Shown here one piece after another: positions 40,666 through 49,469 of a stretch of DNA of 64,000 nucleotides; position 1 is the first letter of the stretch; every line of letters begins with the position of its first letter. The stretch comes from Lachnospiraceae bacterium (GTDB taxonomy: Bacteria; Bacillota; Clostridia; Lachnospirales; Lachnospiraceae). The translations under genes were made by a program, and so were the position numbers. The notes below the pieces were generated by a model. The model was not told the DNA's origin. It saw nothing but the letters and a program-made list of their open reading frames with translations, and did not search any database. Location: NCBI GenBank assembly GCA_017469935.1, contig JAFUFL010000035.1, positions 1 to 64,000 of the forward strand, in the 5' to 3' direction.

Positions 40666-41649
40666 ATGATCGATAGTAAGAACAGAGCCTCCGGCTACAG
40701 AACATTTATAGCCGGAGAGATGCTGCTTGCCGCATCCGTGGTCGTGATCGGATTGTTCTCACACAGGAGCCTGATCGTAAGTTACGCGGATGAGACAGGC
40801 GGACGCGCGGCGGAGAGCTCGGTGCAGGAGGATCCCTCTTCCGTGTCGCCGGAAGAAGCGGCCGCAGGCGCGACACAGTCGGCGGCGTCAGCGACTACGG
40901 CAATGTCAACGGAAATAGCGGCCGAGGTAGAACCGGAAAAAGAGGGCGGCGCGCAGGCATCGGATCCCGGACCGGATGAGGAGAACGGCACGGAGTCGCC
41001 GGCCTACAGCAAGGTAAAGGAAGACGGCCGGTACATCTCGGATTCAGTCACAAAGGACGCGGAGCGTATGTACACAGAAAAAGAACTGATCCTGGTCAAT
41101 CCATGGCATCTGCTTCCGGAGGATTACGAGCCGGAGCTCGAACAGGTGGAATACGGGCACCAGATGGATGTATGCGCGGCAGAGCACCTGCGGGATATGC
41201 TGGCCGATTGCAGAGCGGAAGGGCTCTCGCCGCTGGTCTGCAGTTCCTACAGGGAACGGAGCAAGCAGGAGCGGCTGTTCGAGAACGACGTCAGAAGATT
41301 TATGTACAGCGGAATGACCGAGGAAGAGGCGAGAGAGGAAACGGCCAGAAATGTCGCGATCCCGGGATCGAGCGAACACGAAGCGGGACTTGCCGTGGAT
41401 ATCGTCTATTCGGGAAGACAGATTCTCGATGAGCAGCAGGCAGACAATGAGACGCAGCAGTGGCTCATGGAGCACTGCCAGGAGTATGGCTTTATTCTCC
41501 GGTATCCTTACGATAAGCAGGAGATCACGGGAATCACGTATGAGCCCTGGCATTACAGATACGTGGGGCTGGAAGCAGCGCAGGAGATCATGTCCCGCGG
41601 AATCTGTCTCGAAGAATATCTTGGAGTCATAGACGCGAAAGACCGTTGA
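40666..41649 (+). CDS. VanY-type D-alanyl-D-alanine carboxypeptidase (peptidase M15)
   Basis: The product is 327 aa. One N-terminal hydrophobic segment (about residues 13-31) is a signal or anchor. A low-complexity Ala/Glu/Ser linker runs to about residue 110. The catalytic domain carries zinc motifs SSEHEAGLAVDI near 238 and EPWHYRYVG near 295. The enzyme removes the last D-Ala from peptidoglycan precursors outside the membrane. No vanA-type ligase or VanRS pair is adjacent, so this is a housekeeping wall enzyme rather than evidence of resistance. Confidence 0.9.
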   Translation: MIDSKNRASGYRTFIAGEMLLAASVVVIGLFSHRSLIVSYADETGGRAAESSVQEDPSSVSPEEAAAGATQSAASATTAMSTEIAAEVEPEKEGGAQASDPGPDEENGTESPAYSKVKEDGRYISDSVTKDAERMYTEKELILVNPWHLLPEDYEPELEQVEYGHQMDVCAAEHLRDMLADCRAEGLSPLVCSSYRERSKQERLFENDVRRFMYSGMTEEEAREETARNVAIPGSSEHEAGLAVDIVYSGRQILDEQQADNETQQWLMEHCQEYGFILRYPYDKQEITGITYEPWHYRYVGLEAAQEIMSRGICLEEYLGVIDAKDR

Positions 41650-41699
41650 TCATACGGATGATTTTTGAAGTGTGTTGTGTTAAACTCAAATTGACGGTT

Positions 41700-41726
41700 G
41701 TGTGCGCGGCGGCTCGCTCCGCACAC
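41700..41726 (+). repeat. hairpin with GGCTCGCTCC centre before the pyrophosphatase gene
   Basis: Stem GTGTGCG / CGCACAC (41700-41706 and 41720-41726) encloses GGCTCGCTC. It ends 30 bases before the start codon and follows the pattern of the other GGCTCG elements, though with a different closing stem. Confidence 0.55.
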
Positions 41727-41756
41727 CTTTAACAGCTATTTCAGGGGGTAACGCAT

Positions 41757-43394
41757 ATGGAAAAGGATCGTGTATACGTTACGGGACACAAACATCCGGA
41801 TACGGATTCCATTGCCGCGGCAATCGGTTATGCATTTTATAAACGGGCGAACGGGATCAAGGCGATCCCCTGCCGCCTGGGCAAGCTCAGCGCTGAGACC
41901 AAGTATTTGCTTGACCGCTTTGGCTTTGAAGAGCCGATGCTGCTCGATGACGCCAGATACAAACTGGGCGAGATCAACTTGGACGAGCCGGTCTCGATCA
42001 GTCCGGATAAGACGCTTTTTGAGGCGATCAGGGTCCTCGCCAAAAACAACCGGCAGATCTGCAGCATTGTGGACGATGACGGCAAGCTGCTGGGCATCGT
42101 GACGCGCTCTGACGCGGCGGATATCGCCATGGGCGATACCGAGAGCACAGCGAGACTCCTCAAGGACACGCCGATCGAGTGCATAAAGACCGCCATCAAC
42201 GGCAGGATCATCTATGAGGCGCATGACCGCAAGATGAACGGCAGCGTGGGCGTAATAGCGATCACAAGCGAAGATCTCTCAAGATTTGAGGTAAAAGACA
42301 GGATTATCATCACGGGAAGCGACGCGAAGGCCCAGGCGGATATGATCCGGCGGGGGGCGGCAGTGCTGATCGTTGTGCGGGCGGACGATGTCGCGCCGGA
42401 AGTGGTCGAGCTGGCAAAAGAGTGCAACTGCTCCATCATTATATCCGGGCACGGAACGATGAATACGTCCCGCTATGTCTATTTTGCACCGAGAGTGTCC
42501 CAGATGATGGTGACCAATCCTATTAAATTCTATGCGTCGGAACTGGTGGAAGACGCCGGGCGCAAGATGCTCCGCAGCCGTTTCCACGCCTATCCGGTCA
42601 TCGACGACGACGAAAAGCTCCTGGGATATGTTTCCCGCTACCATGTCATGAACACGGGCAGCAAGAAACTCATCCTGGTGGATCACAACGAGTTCTCCCA
42701 GTCGGTGAGAGGAATCGAGAAGGCGGAGGTCCTTGAAGTCATCGATCACCACAGGATCAATGATTTCTCGACGAATCAGCCCGTCGCATTCCGAAACGAG
42801 ATCATCGGGAGCAGCGCGACGATCGTGGCGACCATTTTCCGCGAGAACCAGATCCCGCTTCCCAAGAACCTGGCGGGTCTGATCCTGGGCGCGATCCTCT
42901 CGGATACGCTCAAGTTCCAGTCGCCTACGACGACACCCAAGGACATCGCGACGGCGCAGTTCCTGGCGGGAATCGCGGGACTGGACATCGATGAATTCGC
43001 CAAGGACATGTTCTCGGTCAGCGCCAATATCAAGGGCAAGAGCCTGAATGAACTTCTCAACCAGGACATCAAGTTCTTTAATATCGAGGGATGCAAGACC
43101 ATGATTTCCCAGGTCATCGTCACGTCCGCGGATATAGCGAGGGAGAAGGAATCGCAGGTTCAGGAGCTGCTCGAGCAGTTTGTGAAGAAGAAAGAGCTGG
43201 ATCTGTGCCTGATGGCATTTACCAGCATACTGGAGAACGGTTCCGTGGTATTTGCGGCAGGCGACAAAGCGGCCTGGGCGGCGGAGGCTTTCCCCGACAG
43301 AAAGGGAGAAACGCTCAGCCTGCAGGAGGGCGTTCTCTCCAGAAAATCACAGATTCTTCCCAGGATCACGGCGGTAGTTCAGAAATACGCGTAA
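41757..43394 (+). CDS. manganese-dependent inorganic pyrophosphatase with CBS and DRTGG regulatory insert
   Basis: The product is 545 aa. The order is: start of the DHH domain (TGHKHPDTDSIAAAIGYAF), first CBS domain (about 72-125), DRTGG domain (about 160-250), second CBS domain (about 255-310), rest of the DHH domain (DHNEFSQ, then VIDHHRINDF near 325), and a DHHA2 domain to the end. This is the regulated family II pyrophosphatase, in which AMP or ATP and diadenosine polyphosphates bind the CBS/DRTGG insert and tune PPi hydrolysis. AGGGGG precedes the ATG. The zinc-ribbon gene follows 31 bases downstream. Confidence 0.92.
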   Translation: MEKDRVYVTGHKHPDTDSIAAAIGYAFYKRANGIKAIPCRLGKLSAETKYLLDRFGFEEPMLLDDARYKLGEINLDEPVSISPDKTLFEAIRVLAKNNRQICSIVDDDGKLLGIVTRSDAADIAMGDTESTARLLKDTPIECIKTAINGRIIYEAHDRKMNGSVGVIAITSEDLSRFEVKDRIIITGSDAKAQADMIRRGAAVLIVVRADDVAPEVVELAKECNCSIIISGHGTMNTSRYVYFAPRVSQMMVTNPIKFYASELVEDAGRKMLRSRFHAYPVIDDDEKLLGYVSRYHVMNTGSKKLILVDHNEFSQSVRGIEKAEVLEVIDHHRINDFSTNQPVAFRNEIIGSSATIVATIFRENQIPLPKNLAGLILGAILSDTLKFQSPTTTPKDIATAQFLAGIAGLDIDEFAKDMFSVSANIKGKSLNELLNQDIKFFNIEGCKTMISQVIVTSADIAREKESQVQELLEQFVKKKELDLCLMAFTSILENGSVVFAAGDKAAWAAEAFPDRKGETLSLQEGVLSRKSQILPRITAVVQKYA

Positions 43395-43425
43395 CATATA
43401 AGCGATTGGAAAAGGGGGATTAAAG

Positions 43426-43989
43426 ATGGCCTTTTGGGATGAACTTAAAGAAAAGATAACGCAGGGCAGCCAGGAAGCGATCCAGAAGACGCGGGATATC
43501 GCGGAAGTCATGCAGACGAATGCCAGTATCTCGGAATCCAGGAGAAAGATCAACGAGCTCTATCTGGAGCTAGGGCAGGTACTTGTCAAGGAAGCTTTTG
43601 ACGGAATGACTTCCGAAGACCTGGCGGCCATCCTGGATGATGAGACGGCGGATGGAAGCGCCCGCGAGATCGTGCTCAGAAACTGGAGAGAGATCTACAC
43701 GAAAGTGCGATTCATCAGATCGGAAGAGGAAGTGATCGCGATCAGCGAAAATAAGATCAATGAGCTCAAGGCGGAGGAAAGGTGCCCCAGCTGCGGTTCT
43801 AAAATTCCAAAGGGCGTTGCATACTGCCCCGAATGCGGAACCAAACTGATCCGGAACGCGCCCGCGTATGAACAGACGCAGGACAGCGTGCAGCCCGCGG
43901 AACAGGAAGATGTTCCGGAAAGCTTTGATACACTGGATTTCGGGCCCGTACCGCCGGTTGAAGAAGACCCTCAGAGCGGGGAAGAGTAA
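43426..43989 (+). CDS. zinc-ribbon protein with coiled-coil N-terminus
   Basis: The product is 187 aa. Residues 1-115 are helical and charged. A double-CxxC zinc ribbon, CPSCGSKIPKGVAYCPECGT, lies near residues 124-143. An acidic, proline-containing tail follows. Such 'zinc-ribbon domain' proteins are common in clostridia and have no assigned function. AAGGGGGA precedes the ATG. It follows the pyrophosphatase gene closely and is likely in its operon. Confidence 0.75.
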   Translation: MAFWDELKEKITQGSQEAIQKTRDIAEVMQTNASISESRRKINELYLELGQVLVKEAFDGMTSEDLAAILDDETADGSAREIVLRNWREIYTKVRFIRSEEEVIAISENKINELKAEERCPSCGSKIPKGVAYCPECGTKLIRNAPAYEQTQDSVQPAEQEDVPESFDTLDFGPVPPVEEDPQSGEE

Positions 43990-43998
43990 TACCCGGTC

Positions 43999-44058
43999 TT
44001 GGAAATTAGCCTTAGAAATTGGCTTTAGAGATTAGTTTTAGAAATTAGTCTTAGAAAA
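43999..44058 (+). repeat. short imperfect tandem repeats
   Basis: Four to five imperfect copies of a GAAATTAG(T/C)CTTA-like 12-15-mer lie just after the zinc-ribbon gene and end at the ribosome binding site of the next small gene. Confidence 0.55.
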
Positions 44059-44069
44059 AAGGAGACGAT

Positions 44070-44195
44070 ATGGATATTGGAGTGATTGTCGCTTTGTCGG
44101 GACTTGGCTTCACGGCATTTCTCGTAGTTCTCATGGCAGTTGTGGCGGGCGTTTCCGCCGTAGTGGGAATCGGAAGCCCTCACGAGGATGAGTGA
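44070..44195 (+). CDS. 41-aa single-span membrane microprotein
   Basis: ATG 44070 opens 41 codons encoding one long hydrophobic helix, from MDIGVIVALSGLGFTAFL to VSAVVGIG, with a short charged tail SPHEDE. The ribosome binding site is strong (AAAAAAGGAGA, six bases before the ATG). A terminator follows 66 bases after the stop. It may be a small regulatory membrane peptide. No homologue is recognised, but the start signals support translation. Confidence 0.55.
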   Translation: MDIGVIVALSGLGFTAFLVVLMAVVAGVSAVVGIGSPHEDE

Positions 44196-44260
44196 CGGCG
44201 GCGCATGGCGCATAGGAGCGTATAAGAAACGTATACAGAGCGTATAAAGAACGCATCAGA

Positions 44261-44294
44261 AAAAGGAGCGGCCTTATCGGCTGCTCCTTTTCTT
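44261..44294 (+). terminator. terminator after the microprotein gene
   Basis: Stem AAAAGGAGCGGCC / GGCTGCTCCTTTT (one wobble pair) with loop TTATC, followed by CTTT. The upstream 44200-44250 carries short repeats of a GCGTATAA(A)GAACG-like motif. The stem also lies downstream of the convergent EIIC gene. Confidence 0.8.
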
Positions 44295-44329
44295 TAACCA
44301 CAGGAAAAAGATTCCTTATGTATGTCGGA

Positions 44330-45415
44330 TCACTGAAGCTTCATATCTCCGTCCTTGATCCAGCCTGCCTTGCGAAGAGGCATTGCGATCAGGGGAGTGA
44401 GGACGGCGGGAAGAACAAAGGAGATCAGGATCAGTCCGATCCAGTCCATGGCAGTGATGGCCGGCTTAGTCCCGGCAGCCACATCTGCCACCCATCCCGC
44501 GTAGACGCCGATCTGGCCGACCAGGCCGCAGGTGCCCATGCCGGAAGCTACGGCACTGGCGGGGTCATTCATCTGCAAATGGAAGACGCAGGTCGCGATC
44601 GGTCCGGTGATGGCGCTGGTCACAATGGGCGGGATCCAGATCCTGGGGTTTTTCACGATGTTGCCCATCTGCAGCATGGAGGTGCCGATTCCCTGGGAGA
44701 CCAGGCCGCCCCATTTATTCTCTTTGAAGGACATCACCGCAAAACCGATCATCTGCGCGCAGCATCCCGCGACGGCGGCGCCGCCGGCGAGTCCCGTGAG
44801 GCCCAGTGCCGCACAGATCGCTGCGGATGAGATGGGCAGCGTGAGGGCGATGCCGATCACTACGGAGACGACGATGCCCATCAGGAAAGGCTGCAGGTCC
44901 GTTGCCCACATGATGACGGAGCCGACGCTGGAGGCTGCCGTTCCGATGGCGGGGGCGATCAGGGCCGAGAGCCCGACGCCGACCAGAATGGTGACGAGAG
45001 GCGTGACCAGGATATCGACCTTCGTCTCCTTGGAAACCGCTTTGCCGCATTCGGCGGCAATGACCGCGATGAACAGAACGGCCAGAGGGCCGCCCGCGCC
45101 GCTTCCGCCGCTGAGCGTCGTGCTGCCCAGCGCGTTGGCCGCGTATCCGACCGTGGCGAGGGAGAACAGGACGAGGGGAGGGGCCTGAAGCGCATAGCCG
45201 ATCGCAATCGCCATCGCGGCTCCGCTCATGGAGGAGGCGTACCCGCCGCAAGTGGAGAGTGCGGAGATTCCCAGCTGGGAACCGAGCGTATTGAGGATCG
45301 TGCCGATCAGCAGGGAAGCGAACAGACCCTGGGCCATTGCTCCCAGCGCATCAATGCCGTAGCGCTTTGCGGAGATAACGATGTTTTTCCTTTTAAGGAA
45401 TTCCTTGATATTCAT
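44330..45415 (-). CDS. stand-alone PTS EIIC-like membrane permease (PTS_EIIC_2 type)
   Basis: The product is 361 aa with about ten hydrophobic segments and many Gly/Ala-rich turns (GSTTLSGGSGAGGPLAVLF). It matches the EIIC-like family that occurs alone, without EIIA or EIIB, and no phosphocarrier genes lie nearby. Its substrate is unknown. Directly upstream on the same strand is niaR, and the gap between them has a GTGTC-TT-GACAC palindrome, so control by nicotinate status and a vitamin-related substrate are plausible. AAAGGAAAAG precedes the ATG. Confidence 0.75.
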   Translation of the reverse strand: MNIKEFLKRKNIVISAKRYGIDALGAMAQGLFASLLIGTILNTLGSQLGISALSTCGGYASSMSGAAMAIAIGYALQAPPLVLFSLATVGYAANALGSTTLSGGSGAGGPLAVLFIAVIAAECGKAVSKETKVDILVTPLVTILVGVGLSALIAPAIGTAASSVGSVIMWATDLQPFLMGIVVSVVIGIALTLPISSAAICAALGLTGLAGGAAVAGCCAQMIGFAVMSFKENKWGGLVSQGIGTSMLQMGNIVKNPRIWIPPIVTSAITGPIATCVFHLQMNDPASAVASGMGTCGLVGQIGVYAGWVADVAAGTKPAITAMDWIGLILISFVLPAVLTPLIAMPLRKAGWIKDGDMKLQ

Positions 45416-45462
45416 TTTACTTTTCCTTTCTGCCGCAAGCCTGTAAATATGCAGGTTGACAG

Positions 45463-45474
45463 GTGTCTTGACAC
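45463..45474 (-). promoter_or_regulatory. candidate NiaR operator before the EIIC-like gene
   Basis: The perfect 12-base palindrome GTGTC-TT-GACAC lies 48-59 bases before the EIIC-like start. From memory, NiaR sites contain AGGTGTC and its inverse; this site fits that pattern on one side (AGGTGTC). The adjacent niaR gene supports the call. Confidence 0.5.
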
Positions 45475-45492
45475 ATCGTGTGTAATATTAAT

Positions 45493-45525
45493 GAAAAGCA
45501 GGTATTCTGTCAATACCTGCTTTTC
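45493..45525 (-). terminator. terminator after niaR
   Basis: Perfect 14-bp stem GAAAAGCAGGTATT / AATACCTGCTTTTC with a 5-base loop, eight bases past the niaR stop on the reverse strand. The T-run is inside the stem end. It would separate the niaR transcript from the EIIC-like gene. Confidence 0.7.
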
Positions 45526-45533
45526 GCATGCTG

Positions 45534-46046
45534 TCATTGTTCGAATAAAAAACCACTTTTCCTCAGCTTTTGAAGGACCCTGTGATAGGTCTCCTCGTCG
45601 GGGCAAAATATAGTGTGCAGGTGGATTCCTCCCGTCAGGTCGCTGAGCGGGGCCGCATCGCTCTGTGAGACTTTCTCAATGAACTGCTCGACATCATAGC
45701 GGGTCGAGATGTCAAGCTGTCCGATCAGCTGTCCGTAAACCGGATGCTCTACTATGACATCCCGGACAAGGCAGCCGTTGTCCACCAGGATCTGAAGTTC
45801 CTCCTTCATCCCTTCCGGACTGTGCCTGCAGGGGATTGTGTGGACGATGCCTTCCGTTCCCTTGGTCAGCACATAGCCTCTGGGTGTTGCGGTGATATCG
45901 GTGCCCGAAGCCCGCAGCAGCGCAATGTCGCCGACAATGATCTGGCGGCTCACGCCGAACAAGCCTGCGAGTTTTCCCGCGGAAACAGGTTCGGCACAGC
46001 CGGCGAGAATCTTTATGATACTTTGCCTTCTTGACTGGGCCTGCAT
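45534..46046 (-). CDS. niaR: NiaR-type nicotinate-responsive repressor (HTH_11 + 3H domain)
   Basis: The product is 170 aa. An N-terminal winged helix (SRRQSIIKILAGCAEPVSAG, KLAGLFGVSRQIIVGDIALL) is followed by a 3H domain. Its three conserved histidines appear in HTIPCRH, VIVEHPVYG and GGIHLHTIF. In the family, nicotinic acid binds the 3H domain, and the protein represses NAD synthesis and niacin uptake genes. The ATG at 46046 follows GGCAGGAAA; the open frame upstream has no such signal. The downstream EIIC-like gene has a matching palindrome in its leader. Confidence 0.88.
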   Translation of the reverse strand: MQAQSRRQSIIKILAGCAEPVSAGKLAGLFGVSRQIIVGDIALLRASGTDITATPRGYVLTKGTEGIVHTIPCRHSPEGMKEELQILVDNGCLVRDVIVEHPVYGQLIGQLDISTRYDVEQFIEKVSQSDAAPLSDLTGGIHLHTIFCPDEETYHRVLQKLRKSGFLFEQ

Positions 46047-46256
46047 AGATTTTCCTGCCTTTCTGAGATCTTCCCTAAAATTATAGCTTTTAAGGGGAAA
46101 AATGCAAGAACGGAAGGAAGAGCCTCCGGAGCGCGCAAACTCCCTTATCCGCGCCAAAATCCATCTTCTTTTTCGGTGGTGGCTGGGGTATAATAGCATC
46201 GGAATTGTATGTTTTGCAATGAATCTGAGAAAAACGGGAAGAATGAGGAAAGGTAC

Positions 46257-47426
46257 ATGAACAGGAAACTGACGACAGTGGTTTTGTGCTGCGCGCTGCT
46301 GGCGCTTACCGCATGCGGAGGAAAGAAAGAAGAGAAGAAGGAAGAGACGCAGAATGCGGCCGCGGAGGCAACAAAGGAAGAGGCCGCCGCGCCCGTGAAA
46401 TATACGCCGGCCGTCCATGAGGAAGGGAAGTACTACGTGGGACTCATTCAGCAGTCCGACAACGAGGCCCTGACTCTGGCTTCGCAGGGATTTCAGGATG
46501 AACTCAATGAGCTGATGGGAGATGAGGTCGTAATCGACTACCAGGTCGCAGACGGCACGCAGCCGGGGTGCGACGTGATTATTGACCATTTTATGCAGGA
46601 TAAGGATGACCTTCTCGTGGCCGGAGGAACCCTGGCGCTCAGGCAGGCATCCGGTGTGACGAAGGATATACCCATTGTGGGAATGGGCGTCACGGACTTT
46701 ATCATTGCCGGCGGCGTCAGTTCCGTAAATGAGCCGGGAGGAAACGTGACCGGGATCTCGGACCTTCCCCCCATGGAATCACAGAGAGACTATCTGGTGC
46801 ACGTCGCAGGCGGCAGCAGGATCGGCATCGTTTACTGCAGCGAGGAGATAAATTCGGGCTTTCAGTGCAAGCTGATGAAGAGCTATCTCAGTGACGACGG
46901 CGCGGAGTACGGAGAGTATACGTTCCGCGATGAGAGCGAGATCGAGAGCGTGATCACCAAGGCCTGCGAGGAATGCGGGACGATCTATCTTCCCAACGAC
47001 GACAAACTGGCAAGAAACATGGACCTGATCAAGAGGATCTCCCTGGAAAAAGGGACCAAGGTCTTCGGCTCCGATGAGAGCATGTGCAAGGCGGGCGCCC
47101 TGGCTTCTTACGGCATCGATTATTACGAGATGGGGAAGCGCACGGCGTCTGTGGCCTATGATGTGATGGTCTACGGCATCGACAAGCCCGACAACTACAA
47201 CAACGAGGACGATGAAGCGGAAGACTATGAGGACAGAGGCGATATCTCAAGGATTTCCATTGACCGCATGCGCGATACGGCCGTCGCCTATTACAACCCC
47301 GTGACTGCCGAAAAGCTCGGCTGGACGCCTGACGGAACCTACACGGCAGTGGAGGTGGAAGAGGAAGCCGCACAGACAGCGCAGACCGGGGAAGGATCGG
47401 GCAAAGCCGAAAATACAAACCAGTGA
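46257..47426 (+). CDS. substrate-binding lipoprotein (ABC_sub_bind family), orphan
   Basis: The product is 389 aa. A lipoprotein signal peptide ends in LTAC-GG, with the lipid-bearing Cys at about residue 19, followed by a charged linker. The mature part fits the ABC_sub_bind (TrpX-like) family: YYVGLIQQSDNEALTLASQG, DIPIVGMGVTDFIIAGGV, GGNVTGISDLPPMESQ, and ASYGIDYYEMGKRTASVAYD. Such proteins bind small ligands outside the membrane. No permease or ATPase gene is adjacent; instead a two-component system follows 52 bases later. It may serve as the sensor input of that system. ATG 46257 follows GAGGAAAGG. Confidence 0.82.
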   Translation: MNRKLTTVVLCCALLALTACGGKKEEKKEETQNAAAEATKEEAAAPVKYTPAVHEEGKYYVGLIQQSDNEALTLASQGFQDELNELMGDEVVIDYQVADGTQPGCDVIIDHFMQDKDDLLVAGGTLALRQASGVTKDIPIVGMGVTDFIIAGGVSSVNEPGGNVTGISDLPPMESQRDYLVHVAGGSRIGIVYCSEEINSGFQCKLMKSYLSDDGAEYGEYTFRDESEIESVITKACEECGTIYLPNDDKLARNMDLIKRISLEKGTKVFGSDESMCKAGALASYGIDYYEMGKRTASVAYDVMVYGIDKPDNYNNEDDEAEDYEDRGDISRISIDRMRDTAVAYYNPVTAEKLGWTPDGTYTAVEVEEEAAQTAQTGEGSGKAENTNQ

Positions 47427-47478
47427 TGTTCTGAAGAGGCACTTGTTCAACGGTATTCATTAAAGGGGTCTGAATTTT

Positions 47479-48147
47479 ATGAAACTTCTTCTGGCGGAAG
47501 ACGAGCCGGCCATGTCCGAGGCTGTTACGGATATTCTGGAATACCACCGCTACCAGGTGGACGCCGTATTTGACGGGAAAGAGGCGCTGGATTATATACA
47601 TGCCGGCGACTACGACGGGATTGTTATGGACATCATGATGCCCGGTATGACCGGAATGGAAGTCCTGAAACAGATCAGAAAGGAGGGAAACCGCACGCCG
47701 GTGCTCCTTCTGACGGCAAAGTCACAGATCGAAGACCGTATTGAGGGCCTGGACGCGGGGGCGGACGATTATCTTCCCAAGCCTTTTGCCATGGGGGAGC
47801 TCCTTGCCAGAATCAGGGCCATGCTCCGTCGAAAAGAAGAGTATCGGCCGGACGTCAGGCAGTTCGGCGACCTCTCGCTGGACAGCGGGAGCTCGGAGCT
47901 TCGCTGCGGGGACCGGTCGGTCACGCTGCCCAAGCTGGAGTACCGGATGATGGAAGTCCTGATGCTCAACCACGGGATCTATCTGTCCTCGGAGGACCTT
48001 CTGGAAAAGGTCTGGGGGTATGATACGGAAGCCGACATCGGAGCCGTGTGGGTGTATATCTCCTATCTGAGAAAGAGAATTGCGGCGGTGGGATCGGGCG
48101 TCAGAATCATCGCGAAGAGAAACATCGGATACACATTGTCTGCTTAA
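47479..48147 (+). CDS. OmpR/PhoB-type response regulator
   Basis: The product is 222 aa. The receiver domain has acidic D8, phospho-acceptor D51 in IVMDIMMPGMTG, and Lys in YLPKPF near residue 101. The C-terminal winged helix has LEYRMMEVLMLNHGIYLSSE and a typical VYISYLRKRI end. It binds DNA when phosphorylated by the kinase encoded 11 bases downstream. The substrate-binding lipoprotein lies just upstream, so the three form one likely operon. Confidence 0.92.
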   Translation: MKLLLAEDEPAMSEAVTDILEYHRYQVDAVFDGKEALDYIHAGDYDGIVMDIMMPGMTGMEVLKQIRKEGNRTPVLLLTAKSQIEDRIEGLDAGADDYLPKPFAMGELLARIRAMLRRKEEYRPDVRQFGDLSLDSGSSELRCGDRSVTLPKLEYRMMEVLMLNHGIYLSSEDLLEKVWGYDTEADIGAVWVYISYLRKRIAAVGSGVRIIAKRNIGYTLSA

Positions 48148-48158
48148 CGGGAGACAGA

Positions 48159-49469
48159 ATGGTCAGAGAGCTGCAAATCAAATTTGTCAAAACAGCGATG
48201 ATCGCAATCACGGTCCTGCTCCTTGCGGTGACCTGCGCGATCAGCGGCATCTACAGCTTTAACGTTTACAGGGAAGCGGAGTGGACGGCGCAGATGCTGG
48301 CCTCTCACGGCGGTGTCCCGGCCTTCGACGACATGGAGGATGAGGAAAGGGAGCCGGCCGAGCGTGAGGAGGACGACGACTGGATCGAGGACTGGGATCC
48401 GGGGCCGCCTTCGCAGAAGAAAGAGGGCGATTTTCCCTTCAGGAGAAGGTTTTCCCCGGACGATGCCATGTCTGTCCGCTACTTTATTGTAAACTATGAT
48501 TCGGAAAACGCGGTCGAATCCACGGACACCGCAAACATATATTCCGTATCGGACGAAGAGGCGAAGGAGTATGGACTGCGCGCGTCCCGGAGAACGGAAC
48601 CGTCCGGCATCATAGGAGATTTCTTCTATTATATAGTAGAAAGAGAGGGGAAAAAGACGGCGGCGTTCATCGATATATCGTCGCAGATCTCCGCGGTGCT
48701 GTCCGTGGTCGTGATCTCCCTGATCATCGCGGCGGCAGCCTGGGTCCTGATGTTTGTCTTTGTGAGCATTCTCTCCGGCAAAGCGATCGCTCCTATTGCC
48801 GAGAACATTGTGAGGCAGAAACAGTTCGTCACGAACGCGGGGCACGAACTCAAGACGCCGCTCGCGATCATACTGACGAACACAGAGGCTCTGGAACTTT
48901 ATAACGGAGAATCCAAGTGGACCCGCAACATCAAGACGCAGACAAAGAGACTGAGCGTCCTGATGCAGAACCTCCTCACTCTGTCGAAGATGGACGAGGC
49001 GGATTTAAAGCTCCCCATGCAGGATTTTGACCTGGGAGAGCTCATCAGGGAGACGGCGGCTCCCTTTGAAGAGCCGGCGCATGAGAAAAAGCTCGGGTTT
49101 ATGATCGAGGCGCCGCAGATTACGGTCAACGCAAACAGGGATACCATGGCGCAGCTCATCGGGATTTTGCTGGATAACGCGGTCAAATATACGCCCGAGG
49201 GCGGAGAGATCAAAGTGAGCGCGTTCACGGAAGGAAAATACGCCGTGCTGCGGCAGTCAAATACGATCGAACCGTCGGATGTGGAAGAAAATCCGGAGAG
49301 GCTGTTTGACCGGTTCTATAGAAGGGACGAGGCGCGGACACAGAAGAAAGGCGGATACGGCATCGGGCTGAGCGCCGCCAAAGCGATCGCGGCAGCTAAT
49401 AAGGCGCAGATCGGCGTCAGTTATAATGGAGAAGAAAGCATTGTTTTTGACGTGAAAATGATGCTATAA
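48159..49469 (+). CDS. membrane sensor histidine kinase
   Basis: The product is 436 aa. Two membrane helices (about 11-33 and 183-208) flank an acidic extracellular loop of about 150 residues. The phospho-acceptor is H229 in NAGHELKTPLAI. The ATP-binding domain has the N-box ILLDNAVKYTPEGG and the G-box GGYGIGLSAAKAIA. It should phosphorylate the preceding response regulator. Its loop could contact the substrate-binding lipoprotein encoded two genes upstream. GGGAGACAG precedes the ATG at 48159. Confidence 0.9.
   Translation: MVRELQIKFVKTAMIAITVLLLAVTCAISGIYSFNVYREAEWTAQMLASHGGVPAFDDMEDEEREPAEREEDDDWIEDWDPGPPSQKKEGDFPFRRRFSPDDAMSVRYFIVNYDSENAVESTDTANIYSVSDEEAKEYGLRASRRTEPSGIIGDFFYYIVEREGKKTAAFIDISSQISAVLSVVVISLIIAAAAWVLMFVFVSILSGKAIAPIAENIVRQKQFVTNAGHELKTPLAIILTNTEALELYNGESKWTRNIKTQTKRLSVLMQNLLTLSKMDEADLKLPMQDFDLGELIRETAAPFEEPAHEKKLGFMIEAPQITVNANRDTMAQLIGILLDNAVKYTPEGGEIKVSAFTEGKYAVLRQSNTIEPSDVEENPERLFDRFYRRDEARTQKKGGYGIGLSAAKAIAAANKAQIGVSYNGEESIVFDVKMML

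Noticed and set aside
40666..41649. Vancomycin resistance gene
   Set aside because: The VanY-type domain is real, but no ligase, dehydrogenase, VanX or VanRS genes accompany it, so resistance is not supported.
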